From positions 1-51,460 of the forward strand of contig NZ_KK088574.1 of assembly GCF_000600335.2 (NCBI RefSeq): a DNA stretch of 51,460 nt, given 5' to 3'. This document shows, piece by piece, positions 10,801-20,616 of the stretch. Numbering within the stretch: the first letter of the stretch is position 1; every line of letters starts with the position of its first letter. The notes beneath the pieces are model-generated. The model searched no databases. It saw only the letters and a program-made list of their open reading frames with translations, and had not been told where the DNA came from. Position numbers and translations under genes: made by a program. This DNA is from Rubellimicrobium mesophilum DSM 19309. GTDB lineage: Bacteria; Pseudomonadota; Alphaproteobacteria; Rhodobacterales; Rhodobacteraceae.

Positions 10801-11382
10801 ATGACCCTGCTCACGTCGCCTGACGAGATCGCTCGACGGCACGCCCTGCTGGCGCGGCCTGCGCACGCAGCCCTCGCCGCCTTCGTGACCGACCTGCGCG
10901 CGACGCTTCCCTGCCTCGTTCCCGACATGGACCCCCTCGACGGCGGCACCAACGCCCGCGTGCTCCTCCTCCTGGAGAAGCCAGGCCCCGGCGCCGCGCG
11001 CACCGGCTTCGTCTCCCGTGACAACCCGAGCCCGACCTCCGCCGCGATCCGCGGGTTCCTCCGCAGGGCCCTCCTCCCGCGGGAGCAGACGCTGCTCTGG
11101 AACACGGTTCCCGCCTGGAATGGCACGATCCGGGTCACGGGTGCGGAGATGACGGCAGGCCTCGACCACCTCGATGCGCTCCTGCGACTCCTGCCCCGGC
11201 TCGACACCGTGATCCTCGCGGGTGCCCGCGCCGCGCGGGCCGAGGCGCTGCTGCACGGAACGGGACTGCGCCTTGTCCGCTCCGCCCATCCCTCTCCGCA
11301 GGTCCGCGCGGCCTTCCCTCAGCGCTGGGCCGAGATCCCCGACGCGTGGGCTCAGGCCCGGGAGGACTCCGCCGGCGGTTGA
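10801..11382 (+). CDS. uracil-DNA glycosylase superfamily protein
   Basis: A 193-residue protein resembling the UDG-like family that has LLLLEKPGP near residue 54, GFVSRDNPSPTS, then WNTVPAW and a C-terminal RSAHPSPQV block with the conserved HPSP. These correspond to the uracil-recognition and catalytic loops of the UDG fold. Family members excise deaminated bases from DNA, but the specificity of this branch is not established. A GC hairpin sits just before the ATG, and the ribosome site is poor (CTCCCTCCCC precedes the start). The gene is transcribed away from thioredoxin. Confidence 0.75.
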   Translation: MTLLTSPDEIARRHALLARPAHAALAAFVTDLRATLPCLVPDMDPLDGGTNARVLLLLEKPGPGAARTGFVSRDNPSPTSAAIRGFLRRALLPREQTLLWNTVPAWNGTIRVTGAEMTAGLDHLDALLRLLPRLDTVILAGARAARAEALLHGTGLRLVRSAHPSPQVRAAFPQRWAEIPDAWAQAREDSAGG

Positions 11383-11518
11383 CGAAGCCCCGAAGGACCT
11401 CCCGCTGTGACGGCTTTGCCAGAGGGAGCCGGACAGCGTCGACCCTGCGACATCTGGGTCGTTGCCTCGGAACGCCGTTCTGGCGAGGATGACCCTAGGG
11501 TAGGAGGAGGTGGCAACC

Positions 11519-11716
11519 ATGCGCTCCGTGGTTGTATTCAATCTTGTCGGATTCTGCGTGGCGATCGCCGGCTTGACGTTCTTCGGAATGGCCTGGCCGA
11601 CGGCAGTGGCCATCTGGCTGCTCAGCGGGCCGATCGGCGTCCTGGTCGGGATCGCCTGGGCCTTGACGCACTCGGCCGAGGGGACTATGGGGCCGGCGGC
11701 GTCTCCCGTCCGGTAG
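11519..11716 (+). CDS. small two-helix membrane protein
   Basis: A 65-residue protein with two predicted transmembrane helices (VVVFNLVGFCVAIAGLTFF and AVAIWLLSGPIGVLVGIAWA) and a short polar tail. The ATG lies eight bases after a strong AGGAGGAGG ribosome site, which supports a real gene and decides against the in-frame GTG at 11510. The family is not recognised; such small proteins are usually labelled hypothetical membrane proteins. Confidence 0.6.
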   Translation: MRSVVVFNLVGFCVAIAGLTFFGMAWPTAVAIWLLSGPIGVLVGIAWALTHSAEGTMGPAASPVR

Positions 11717-11885
11717 CGGAGCGGCGGACAGGTTCGGCTTGATTACGAACCAGGACTCGGGCATAAACGTCACTGCGACGTTACCTGCCTCGACCACTGT
11801 CTCCTTTACGGCCCAGGGCATCGACCAGCACTGACGAGCCGGTCCGCTGCATCCCGCGAGCGGAAACTACCAAATGGAGAACAGG

Positions 11886-12092
11886 ATGCCCGTCGGCACC
11901 GTCAAATGGTTCAACACCACCAAGGGCTACGGCTTCATCGCCCCCGAAGGCGGCAAGAAGGACGTCTTCGTCCACATCTCGGCCGTCGAGCGTTCGGGCC
12001 TGACCGGCCTCAAGGACAACCAGAAGGTTACCTTCGACATCGAATCCGGCCGTGACGGCCGCGAGTCGGCCATCAACCTTCAACTGGCCTGA
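11886..12092 (+). CDS. cold-shock domain protein (CspA family), copy 2
   Basis: A 68-residue cold-shock domain with RNP1 KGYGFI and RNP2 VFVHIS. It differs from the copy at 9522 at about eight positions, so it is a close paralogue. The ATG at 11886 was chosen over the one at 11874 because GGAG of the ribosome site overlaps the upstream ATG and because it matches the other copy's start. The 170-base gap upstream suits a cold-shock leader. It is followed 20 bases later by the DUF4329 lipoprotein gene. Confidence 0.95.
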   Translation: MPVGTVKWFNTTKGYGFIAPEGGKKDVFVHISAVERSGLTGLKDNQKVTFDIESGRDGRESAINLQLA

Positions 12093-12112
12093 CCGGGAGG
12101 CGGCAGGCGCCC

Positions 12113-12760
12113 ATGACGCGCCTCGCCGCGTTCTCGATTCTGGCGCTGGCGGCGCTGTCCGCCTGCGTCGAGCCGCCAGTCGGGGCTTCGGGCCCTTTCG
12201 ATAGCGGCGCCCGGCAGGTCCTCACCACGCAACCCCGGCCCTATCCGTCGCGCGGGATCCCAGTGGCCGAGGCTACGGCCAGTGGCGCCGAGCTCCGCTA
12301 CGTGGGCGGCATCCTCACCCGCCTCCAGCGTCAGTCCTTCGCAGAGAACCGGGAATACTGCGGCTACATCGGGCTTGACCCGACAGGGCACTGGATGACC
12401 ACACCCACCATGCAGGGGAACGAGGCCTCCTGCCCTCTGCCCAGCATCCCTGCTGGGATGCGGCTCGTGGCATCCTATCACACGCATGGGACCTACAGCC
12501 CCTACTATGCCTCCGAATGGCCGACCACGCAGGACATGGCCACGGATGCCTCGGACGACATCGACGGGTACATCTCGACGCCCGGCGGGCGGCTCTGGCA
12601 CGTGGACACCGACACGATGAGCGTGCACGAGCTTTGCGGACGCGGCTGCCTTCCGCAGGACCCCAACTACGTCGCCGCCGAGGATGGGCCGCTCCGCCGC
12701 GTCATGAGCTATCAGGAGCTCCTCATCTGGGAGAATACCCCGGTCGCGGTCTACTACTGA
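12113..12760 (+). CDS. DUF4329 domain lipoprotein
   Basis: A 215-residue protein with a lipoprotein signal: the lipobox LSAC places the modified Cys at residue 18. The DUF4329 domain shows EYCGYIG, a central SYHTHG and SDDIDGYISTPGGRLW near residues 155-170. DUF4329 occurs in cell-surface and polymorphic-toxin proteins, and its HxH with downstream TxxD resembles JAMM metalloprotease geometry, but no activity is established. The coding end overlaps the convergent arylesterase end by seven bases. Confidence 0.8.
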   Translation: MTRLAAFSILALAALSACVEPPVGASGPFDSGARQVLTTQPRPYPSRGIPVAEATASGAELRYVGGILTRLQRQSFAENREYCGYIGLDPTGHWMTTPTMQGNEASCPLPSIPAGMRLVASYHTHGTYSPYYASEWPTTQDMATDASDDIDGYISTPGGRLWHVDTDTMSVHELCGRGCLPQDPNYVAAEDGPLRRVMSYQELLIWENTPVAVYY

Positions 12761-13356
12761 GCCAGCAGCTCCAGCACCCGGGGCCCGATCCTCTCCACGA
12801 TCCGCTCCACCCCTTCGGCATTCGGGTGGATCCCATCGGCCTGCATGTCTCGCGTCATCGCCGCAGGGAGATCTCCGCCTTCCTTCAGCGCCGCGAAGAA
12901 GTCGGGCTCCAGCAGCGTCCCGAACTCCTCGGACAGCGCCGGATACATCTCGTCGAATGCCGTCTCGTAGTCCGGCCCGAACTGGCCCGAGGCGTCGATG
13001 CCGACCAGCAGCACCGGCAGCCCTAGCGCCTTCACCTTCTCCAGGATGGCGTGGAGGTTCGTGCGGCTCACCTCCGGGTCGATCCCCCGCAGGAAGTCGT
13101 TGCCCCCCAGCTCGACGATCACCGCATCGGCCTCCGGCGACAGAGCCCAGTCCGTGCGGGTCAGCCCGTCCGCCGTGGTGTTGCCCGAGACGCCCGCGTT
13201 CTGCACCACCACGTCCGCTCCATGCGCGTCGAGCCAAGCCTGGAGCCGGGGCACGAAGCCCTGGTCCGTCGCCAGCCCATAGCCCGCCGTCAGGCTGTCC
13301 CCGAGTGCCACGACCGTCGCGGGCTCGGCCGCGGAAAGCGCCGGCCCTGCCATCAC
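12754..13356 (-). CDS. arylesterase / SGNH lipase (TesA family)
   Basis: An SGNH hydrolase with block I GDSLTAGYG, block II NAGVSGNT, block III GGND and a C-terminal DGIHPN carrying the Asp-His pair, so the catalytic site is complete. E. coli TesA hydrolyses fatty-acyl thioesters and esters in the periplasm. The mature protein would begin near AEPATVVALGDS. The listed GTG start gives a truncated signal peptide; an upstream stretch (RRLRNVLLAVVMAGPALSA) looks like a complete signal sequence but has only a CTG at 13380 as a start in frame, so the true start may be CTG or the region may hold an error. The divergent pairing with ybbA/ybbP is classic for tesA. Confidence 0.88.
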   Translation of the reverse strand: MMAGPALSAAEPATVVALGDSLTAGYGLATDQGFVPRLQAWLDAHGADVVVQNAGVSGNTTADGLTRTDWALSPEADAVIVELGGNDFLRGIDPEVSRTNLHAILEKVKALGLPVLLVGIDASGQFGPDYETAFDEMYPALSEEFGTLLEPDFFAALKEGGDLPAAMTRDMQADGIHPNAEGVERIVERIGPRVLELLAQ

Positions 13357-13429
13357 GACAGCGAGCAGGACGTTGCGCAGCCTCCGGCTCCAACCATATC
13401 CCCGGGCAAGCTCCGACCGAGGATTCCCG

Positions 13430-14122
13430 ATGCCCGACCCCGCCCTGTCGCTCTCCGACGCGCGCCTCACGCTGCGCGGCAACGCCGGGCCCGTGGAGAT
13501 CCTGAGGGGCATCACGCTCTCGGTCGCGATGGGCGAAAGCGTCGGGCTCGTGGGGCCAAGCGGGTCGGGCAAGTCGTCTCTCCTGATGCTCATGGGGGGG
13601 CTCGAGCAGGCCACGCGGGGCGAGGTCCGCGCGCTGGGCCAGGACCTCACGCGGATGGACGAGGACGCCCTTGCCCGCTTCCGTCGCGACAACATGGGGG
13701 TGGTGTTCCAGTCTTTCCACCTCATCCCGACGATGACCGCGCTGGAGAACGTGGCGACGCCGCTGGAGCTCGCGGGCCAGCGCGACGCCTTCCCCCGCGC
13801 CCGGGCCGAGCTGGAGGACGTGGGCCTGGGCCCTCGCGTCGACCACTACCCCAGCCAGATGTCCGGCGGCGAGCAGCAGCGCGTGGCGCTCGCCCGGGCG
13901 CTGGCGCCCCGCCCGCGCCTCCTGCTGGCCGACGAACCCACCGGCAACCTTGACGAGGCCAACGGGCAGGCCATCGTGGATCTCCTCTTCGGCCTTGGCC
14001 GCCGGACCGGCGCGACCCTGGTCCTCGTCACCCACGACGAGAAGCTTGCCCGCCGCTGCGACCGCGTGGTCCGCCTCCGGGACGGCCGCCTCGACGACAG
14101 CCTCGTCCGGGCCGCCGAATGA
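13430..14122 (+). CDS. ybbA: ABC transporter ATP-binding protein (YbbA/LolD type)
   Basis: A 230-residue ATPase of the MacB/LolD/YbbA class. It has Walker A GPSGSGKSS, Q-loop VFQSFHLIPTMTALENV (a class hallmark), signature MSGGEQQRVALARAL and Walker B LLADEPTGNLD, with switch His in VTHD. It pairs with the permease that follows through an ATGA overlap. YbbA/YbbP complexes are mechanotransmission-type ABC systems linked to envelope lipid or hydrophobic molecule handling, in keeping with the divergent tesA-like esterase. Confidence 0.93.
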   Translation: MPDPALSLSDARLTLRGNAGPVEILRGITLSVAMGESVGLVGPSGSGKSSLLMLMGGLEQATRGEVRALGQDLTRMDEDALARFRRDNMGVVFQSFHLIPTMTALENVATPLELAGQRDAFPRARAELEDVGLGPRVDHYPSQMSGGEQQRVALARALAPRPRLLLADEPTGNLDEANGQAIVDLLFGLGRRTGATLVLVTHDEKLARRCDRVVRLRDGRLDDSLVRAAE

Positions 14123-16650
14123 CCATCGCCGCCCGCCTCGCCTGGCGCGAGCTGCGCGGCGGCCTCAAGGGAGGCCTGCGCGGCTTCCGCATCTTCCTCC
14201 TCTGCCTCGCGCTGGGCGTCGGCGCCATCGCCGCCGTCGGCACCATCCGCGCCGCCATCGAGGCCGGGATCACGCAGGAGGGCGCCCGCCTCCTCGGCGG
14301 CGACGCCGAGGCCGAGCTCACCTACCGCTTCGCCACCGAGGACGAACGCGCCTGGATGACGCGCCACGCCACCCGCGTCTCCGAGGTCGTGGACTTCCGC
14401 TCCCTCGCCGTCGCCAACCCCGAAGGCCGCGCCGAGCGTGCCCTGACCCAGGTCCGCGCGGTGGACGACCTCTATCCCCTGATCGGAGAGGTCACGCTCG
14501 ACCCGCCCATCCCCCTCCCCCGGGCGCTCGACGGCGGTCGCCTCCCCGGCCTCGTGATGGAGCGCGCCCTCGCCGACCGCCTCGCCCTCGAGGTCGGCGA
14601 CACCGTGCGCCTCGGGACGCAGGACTTCACCCTGAGCGCGATCCTCCTCCGCTACCCCGACAACTCCAACGCGGGCTTCGGTCTCGGCCCCCGCACCATC
14701 GTCCGCACCAGCGCCCTCGCCAATTCCGGCCTCCTCGCCCCCGGCACGCTCTTCGACACGCTTTACCGCCTCGATCTGCCTCCGGGCACCGACCTCGACG
14801 CCCTCGCGCGCGAGGCGCAGGTCCAGTGGCGCGACAAGGGCGGGCGCTGGCGCGACGCCCGCGACGGCGCCGGCGGCACGCAGGACGTGGTCGAGCACCT
14901 CGGTCGCTTCCTCGTCCTCGTGGGCCTCTCGGGCCTCGCGGTGGGCGGCGTGGGCGTCTCGGCCGCCGTGGGCGCCTACGTCGCCGCCAAGGCCGAGGTC
15001 ATCGCCACCCTCCGCACTCTGGGCGCCTCCCGCCGCACCATCTTCGCGAGCTACCTCCTGCAGGTCGGCGCCCTGGGCCTCTTGGGCGTGCTCCTCGGCC
15101 TCGTCCTCGGCGCCGGGCTGCCGCTGCTCCTCGCCCCCTGGATCGGGGCGCGGCTCCCCATCCCCGCCGCCTTCGCCCTCTACCCCGGCCCGCTGTTCGA
15201 GGCGCTGGTCTACGGCACCCTCGCGATGCTCCTCTTCACCCTCTGGCCGCTCGCCCGCGCCGGTGACATCCGCGCCGCGACCCTGTTCCGCGACGCCCTC
15301 GCCGGGGGCCGCCGGTTCCCGCGCCCGCCCTATCTCCTCGCCACCGCGCTGATCCTCGCGGCCCTCCTCGGCACGGCGTCGTACTACTCCGGCGCGTGGC
15401 AACTCACCCTCTGGACCGCCACCGGGATCGGCGGGGCGCTGGCTCTCCTCACCCTCGCCGCGCTCCTCGCCCGCACCCTCGCCCGTCGCCTCTCCGGCCG
15501 CACCCGGGGCCGCCCCGCCCTCCGCCTCGCCCTTGGCGCCATCGGCACGCGCGGCGGCGAGGCCGTGCCCGTCGTGCTCTCGCTCGGCCTCGGCCTCTCG
15601 GTCCTGGCCTGCGTGGGCCAGATCGACGGCAACCTCCGCCGCGCCATCACTGGCGACCTGCCCGAGGTCGCGCCGTCCTATTTCGTCCTCGACATCCAGC
15701 CCGACCAGATCGACGACTTCCGCACCCGCCTCGCCGCGAACGCCGCCGTGGACCGCGTCGAGGCCGCCCCCATGCTCCGGGGTCTCATCACGAGGATCAA
15801 CGGCCGCCCCGCGCGCGAGATCGCGGGCGACCACTGGGTCCTCCAGGGCGACCGGGGCATCACCACCTCGGCCGAGCCGCCCCCCGGCACCACCATCACC
15901 GCTGGCAAGTGGTGGCTCCCGGACTACGCCGGCCCGCCCCTCGTCAGCTTCGCGGCCGAGGCCGGCGCCGAGATGGGCCTGAAGCTCGGCGACACCCTCA
16001 CCGTCAACGTGCTCGGCCGCGACATCGACGCGAAGATCGCCAACTTCCGCGAGGTGGACTTCCAGCGCGCGGGCCTGGGCTTCATCCTCAGCCTGAGCCC
16101 CTCGGCGCTGGCCGGCGCCCCCTATAGCTGGATCGCCACCATCTACACGCACGAGGACGCCGAAGGCCCGCTTCTCCGCGACCTCTCCACCGCCTATCCC
16201 AACATCACCGCCGTCCGTGTCCGTGACGCCGTGCAGGAGGCGCAGCGCATCATCGAGGGCGTCGCCGCCGCCATCCGCGTGGCCGCCCTCGCGACGCTGG
16301 TCACCGGCGTCCTCGTCCTCATCGGAGCCGCCGCCGCCGGAGAGCGCGCCCGCGCCTGGGAGGCCGCGATCCTCAAGACCCTCGGCGCCGAGCGCCGCCT
16401 CATCCTCGGAAGCTTCGCCCTCCGCGCCGCGCTCCTGGGCCTCGCGGCGGGGGTCGTGGCGCTGGCCGCCGGCCTCCTCGGCGCCTGGGCCGTGATGGTC
16501 CTCGTCATGGAGGCCGACTTCCGGGTGGTCTGGAGCAACGCCCTCGCCATCGTCGCGGGCGGCTCGCTGGCCACGCTCCTCGCCGGCCTCCTCTTCGCGC
16601 TGAGGCCACTGGCTGTCCGCCCGGCCCGCATCCTACGCGCCCGCGAGTGA
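14119..16650 (+). CDS. ybbP: FtsX-like ABC transporter permease (YbbP family)
   Basis: An 843-residue permease with the ten-helix YbbP layout. An N-terminal helix near residues 22-45 is followed by a large periplasmic domain, then an FtsX domain around GRFLVLVGLSGLAVGGVGVSA and TLRTLGASRR. Central helices, a second periplasmic domain and a C-terminal FtsX domain (VAALATLVTGVLVLIGAAAAG, ILKTLGAERR) complete the protein. The repeated (L/I)xTLGAxRR motif marks the coupling helices that contact the ATPase. The length equals that of known YbbP proteins. The start overlaps the ybbA stop. The gene ends 3 bp from the convergent SDR gene. Confidence 0.93.
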   Translation: MTIAARLAWRELRGGLKGGLRGFRIFLLCLALGVGAIAAVGTIRAAIEAGITQEGARLLGGDAEAELTYRFATEDERAWMTRHATRVSEVVDFRSLAVANPEGRAERALTQVRAVDDLYPLIGEVTLDPPIPLPRALDGGRLPGLVMERALADRLALEVGDTVRLGTQDFTLSAILLRYPDNSNAGFGLGPRTIVRTSALANSGLLAPGTLFDTLYRLDLPPGTDLDALAREAQVQWRDKGGRWRDARDGAGGTQDVVEHLGRFLVLVGLSGLAVGGVGVSAAVGAYVAAKAEVIATLRTLGASRRTIFASYLLQVGALGLLGVLLGLVLGAGLPLLLAPWIGARLPIPAAFALYPGPLFEALVYGTLAMLLFTLWPLARAGDIRAATLFRDALAGGRRFPRPPYLLATALILAALLGTASYYSGAWQLTLWTATGIGGALALLTLAALLARTLARRLSGRTRGRPALRLALGAIGTRGGEAVPVVLSLGLGLSVLACVGQIDGNLRRAITGDLPEVAPSYFVLDIQPDQIDDFRTRLAANAAVDRVEAAPMLRGLITRINGRPAREIAGDHWVLQGDRGITTSAEPPPGTTITAGKWWLPDYAGPPLVSFAAEAGAEMGLKLGDTLTVNVLGRDIDAKIANFREVDFQRAGLGFILSLSPSALAGAPYSWIATIYTHEDAEGPLLRDLSTAYPNITAVRVRDAVQEAQRIIEGVAAAIRVAALATLVTGVLVLIGAAAAGERARAWEAAILKTLGAERRLILGSFALRAALLGLAAGVVALAAGLLGAWAVMVLVMEADFRVVWSNALAIVAGGSLATLLAGLLFALRPLAVRPARILRARE

Positions 16651-16653
16651 GCC

Positions 16654-17592
<939 letters not shown>

Positions 17593-17781
17593 ATGCCTGT
17601 CCTCCGTCCGATGCCCTCGGCCGCCATCGCCACGTTGGCCCTTGCCGCCGCACCCGCCGTCGCGCCGCGACCACACCGGTCCACCTCCATGCCGGCGCCC
17701 GGCCTCTGCCGCTTCTGTGCCCCTGGCGGTTGTGGCAGGCTCTCCGGGCCTGGAGACTCGGAGGCACGGGGGACAGCATGA
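17593..17781 (+). CDS. possible short secreted peptide overlapping the SH3-protein start
   Basis: A 62-codon open frame beginning MPVLRPMPSAAIATLALAAA, which resembles a signal peptide, followed by a proline/cysteine/arginine-rich tail (CRFCAPGGCG). Its stop overlaps the ATG of the SH3 gene as ATGA, the spacing typical of coupled genes. The ribosome site is weak and no homologue is recalled. It could equally be non-coding leader sequence. Confidence 0.25.
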   Translation: MPVLRPMPSAAIATLALAAAPAVAPRPHRSTSMPAPGLCRFCAPGGCGRLSGPGDSEARGTA

Positions 17782-18383
17782 CGATCAGGAACTCGATGGC
17801 GCGCCTGGGCGTGGCGCTCGCGCTGGTATCGGTGGCGCTGCCACTCCAAGCCCAGATGCGGCCCCTGGCACGGCCCGCCGACCTCGCCATCCCCTCCCCC
17901 GAGGAGGTTGTCACCCCAGCCTCGGCCACGCCCGCCGTCGCTCCCGCCGCTCCGACCGTGGGGCCCGAGACGAACCTCCCCATCCCCCGATTCGTGTCGC
18001 TCAAGACCGACGAAGGGAACGCGCGCCGGGGCCCGGCGCTCGACCAGCGCATCGACTGGGTCTTCGTGCGCGAGGACATGCCCCTCCTCATCACCGCCGA
18101 ATACGGCCATTGGCGGCGGGTCGAGGACCGCGACGGCGAGGGCGGCTGGGTCCACTACTCGCTCCTTTCGGGCACCCGCACCGTGATCGTGGACGAGGAC
18201 CGCATGCCGCTCCGGTCGCGCCCGGAGGACAACGCCCCCGAGGTCGCGCTCCTCGAGCAGAACGTCATCGCACGGCTCGAGACCTGCGAGGTGGACTGGT
18301 GCCGCGTCAGCGCCGGCGGTTACGGCGGCTGGGCGCCCAAGACTTCGCTATGGGGCGTGGGCGCGGACGAGGTTCTCGACTAG
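17778..18383 (+). CDS. bacterial SH3 domain exported protein
   Basis: A 201-residue exported protein. The signal peptide spans about residues 1-24 (LGVALALVSVALPLQAQ), followed by an Ala/Pro-rich linker. Two SH3-like repeats follow from about residue 75 (RFVSLKTDEGNARRGPALDQ... and MPLRSRPEDNAPEVA), ending GGWAPKTSLWGV. RRGPxLDxRIDWVF is the conserved pattern of the SH3 protein common in Rhodobacterales and Rhizobiales. A role in cell-wall binding is presumed from the fold. Confidence 0.85.
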   Translation: MTIRNSMARLGVALALVSVALPLQAQMRPLARPADLAIPSPEEVVTPASATPAVAPAAPTVGPETNLPIPRFVSLKTDEGNARRGPALDQRIDWVFVREDMPLLITAEYGHWRRVEDRDGEGGWVHYSLLSGTRTVIVDEDRMPLRSRPEDNAPEVALLEQNVIARLETCEVDWCRVSAGGYGGWAPKTSLWGVGADEVLD

Positions 18384-18411
18384 GGCCTGTCGCCGGGCTA
18401 GAGCGCCGCGC

Positions 18412-19338
18412 ATGAGCGCCGTCCCTCACCACGACTCCCTGTCGGATACCCGCCTGAACCTCTCCGCCGGCGTCGCCTCCGTGACGGTGGCGCTGATCCT
18501 GGTGGCCCTGAAGCTCTGGGCCCTGGCCGAGACGGGCGCCCTGTCGATCGCCGCGACCCTGGTCGACTCCGCGCTCGACCTCCTGATGTCGGCCACGGGC
18601 CTCGCGGCCATCGTCTATGCCGCCAAGCCTGCCGACGAGGACCACGCGTTCGGACACACCTCGGCCGAGGATCTCGCCGCCTTGGCCCAGTCGGCCTTCA
18701 TCCTGGTTTCGTCGAGCGTCATCGCCGTAGCGGCGCTCCGCCGGCTCTTCGCCGAGACCCCTCCCGAGATTGCCTCCGAAGGCATGGGCGCGGCGGTGCT
18801 CGGCGCCACGATCGCGCTCACCATTGCCCTGGTGCTGTGGCAGCGTCGCGTGGCCCGGGCCACCGGCAATGCCGTGGTGGCCGCGGACTCGCTCCACTAC
18901 CTCGGCGACCTCCTCCCCAACCTCGGTGGCCTCTTCGCGCTCTGGGCCTCGGCGGCCCTTGGCCTCACGCAGGTCGACTCGGTCGTCGGCCTCGCGGCTG
19001 CGGCCTTCATGGCGGTGGGCGCCGGCGGCATCGGCAAGCGCGCCTTCGACGCGCTCATGGACCGCCGCGCCGACCCCGATGTCATCGCCGGAATCGCCGC
19101 GATCGCCGCGAGCTTTCCCGGCGTGCGGGGCTTCCACGACCTCAAGACCCGCACCGCCGGAAGCCGGGTCTTCGTGAACCTCCATATCGAGCTCGACGGC
19201 GACCAGACCCTGGACGAAGCCCATGCCATCGGTGCCGCTCTCCGGCGGGAAATCGTCAAGGCTTATCCGCGCGCCGACGTCCTCATCCACAAGGACCCCG
19301 TCGGAGTGGAGCGCCATCCGGAGGATCCCCGGACCTAA
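18412..19338 (+). CDS. cation diffusion facilitator transporter (FieF-like)
   Basis: A 308-residue CDF family divalent metal/proton antiporter with about six transmembrane helices. Metal-site residues are present: D52 and D56 in VDSALD (helix 2) and H162/D166 in HYLGD (helix 5), the DD-HD set linked to Zn/Fe transport. The FGHTSAEDLAAL segment after helix 2 matches FGHGKAExLA of FieF. The C-terminal cytoplasmic domain (FHDLKTRTAGSRVFVNLHIE, HIHKDP-like ending) is complete. The stop TAA overlaps an ATG (TAATG) that opens the following degraded frame. Confidence 0.93.
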   Translation: MSAVPHHDSLSDTRLNLSAGVASVTVALILVALKLWALAETGALSIAATLVDSALDLLMSATGLAAIVYAAKPADEDHAFGHTSAEDLAALAQSAFILVSSSVIAVAALRRLFAETPPEIASEGMGAAVLGATIALTIALVLWQRRVARATGNAVVAADSLHYLGDLLPNLGGLFALWASAALGLTQVDSVVGLAAAAFMAVGAGGIGKRAFDALMDRRADPDVIAGIAAIAASFPGVRGFHDLKTRTAGSRVFVNLHIELDGDQTLDEAHAIGAALRREIVKAYPRADVLIHKDPVGVERHPEDPRT

Positions 19339-20575
19339 TGGACCGGCTGCTGATGCTGGGGCCCGGAGTTGTGCGATCCGGCCACCTCGCGCCGCCAGCC
19401 CGGCAGCCAAGGCACCTGCGGGGCGACGCCCCCTTGGTTACGCTCGGGGCTCCACCGCGGGGAGGCCGGTCGACGTCCTTCGGCGCCGCTTCCTTCCATC
19501 TCGACGCCGAAAGCTCGACCGGGGTCGACCGCGCCTTCGCCGCTCTAACGAGTGGCAGAAGCTCTCCCATCACTATCATCCTCCTGTCGCGTGGCGACGA
19601 CGCCAAGGCGCTGGCCGCGCTCGTCCGCTTCCAGCCCGACGGCACCACACACATCCAGGGCCCGATGGCGTGGCCGAGCGCGCCGTCCCCGTTTGGCTCC
19701 AGGCCGGTTCGCGCATTGCTGTTCCCGTTTGCGCCAACCCCGAAGGCTCGGGCCCGAGCCTCGCCGAGAGCATCGAGTTCCGGAGCCCGCTCGCGTTCGT
19801 CACCGTGGGCGACGCGGCGCTCACGAGGAGATCAACCGCTTCTTGGCCGAGGAGGCGGTCGCGCCGAGCCGCCGCAAGCCCAGCGATCGCCTGCCCATCG
19901 AGGCCACCATCGGCCGCGAAGGCTCGCGAGGCTACCCGCCGTGCGCCGACTCTGCTGAAGGACGTTTCGAATGCCCTTCCCCACTCGCTCGGGCGGCATC
20001 GCCGCGTCGTCGACCTCACCAAGGGGTCATCCAGCGTTTCCGGCCCGAGCCCCCCTGCGGAGGCACTCCGCCCAACGGGTTCGAGGTCACGTCCCTTAGT
20101 CCGGGCGGCCCCATGGACCCTCGCCGTTCCGACTTCGTCCTGATCCTTCATGGCGAGGGAGCGCTTTTCGCCCAGGCCCACATCTTCCCCGTTTGGCTGG
20201 GACTCTCCGGCCAGTTCACTGCGGCCATGGAGCGGCGCCGGCACGAGATCCCGACGGTCCTCGTCTCTGGTTTCCCCGACCTTCTCGACGACGCGCCGCG
20301 AACTCCCACCGGTGACAACGCCTGGCAAACCACCGAGACGATGCAAGAGGCTGCGCTCGAAGCACTCCCGTCCTGGTTCCCTGGAACCGGCCGAACCTCG
20401 TGGACCCGTCATTCAGGCGGGAGGACGCGCGCTCCTGTGGGTCAGCCGGAACGGAGCCGCCGAGTCATGGTCACCGTCCCGGGTCGGAGCGGCGGCCCGG
20501 GCATCCCGGTATGAGCGGCTTCCCGCCACGGCCTTTGTCGTCCGCTGGGCCGGAACCGAGCCGCGCGCTAGCTGA
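19338..20575 (+). pseudogene. degraded or error-ridden reading frame(s), unknown family
   Basis: Coding-like sequence is present but passes through all three plus frames. ITIILLSRGDDAKALAALV (near 19560) continues in another frame as VPVWLQAGSRIAVPVCANP (near 19690), then EEINRFLAEEAVAP (near 19830). Later SDFVLILHGEGALFAQAHIF (near 20130) continues in a further frame ending RLPATAFVVRWAGTEPRAS at 20575. At least three or four indels would be needed to join them. It may be one or two genes. An ATG at 19338 overlapping the CDF stop is a plausible start, and an ATG at 20113 a second. No family is recognised. It is a decayed gene or a poorly sequenced stretch. Confidence 0.45.
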
Positions 20576-20616
20576 CCTCCTCGGACTGCGATCTCCCAAA
20601 TCCGGAGGAACGCACG

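Noticed and set aside
13846..16152. 768-codon open frame on the minus strand
   Set aside because: Antisense to the YbbA/YbbP genes; Glu/Gly/Ala-rich low-complexity translation typical of shadow frames in GC-rich DNA.
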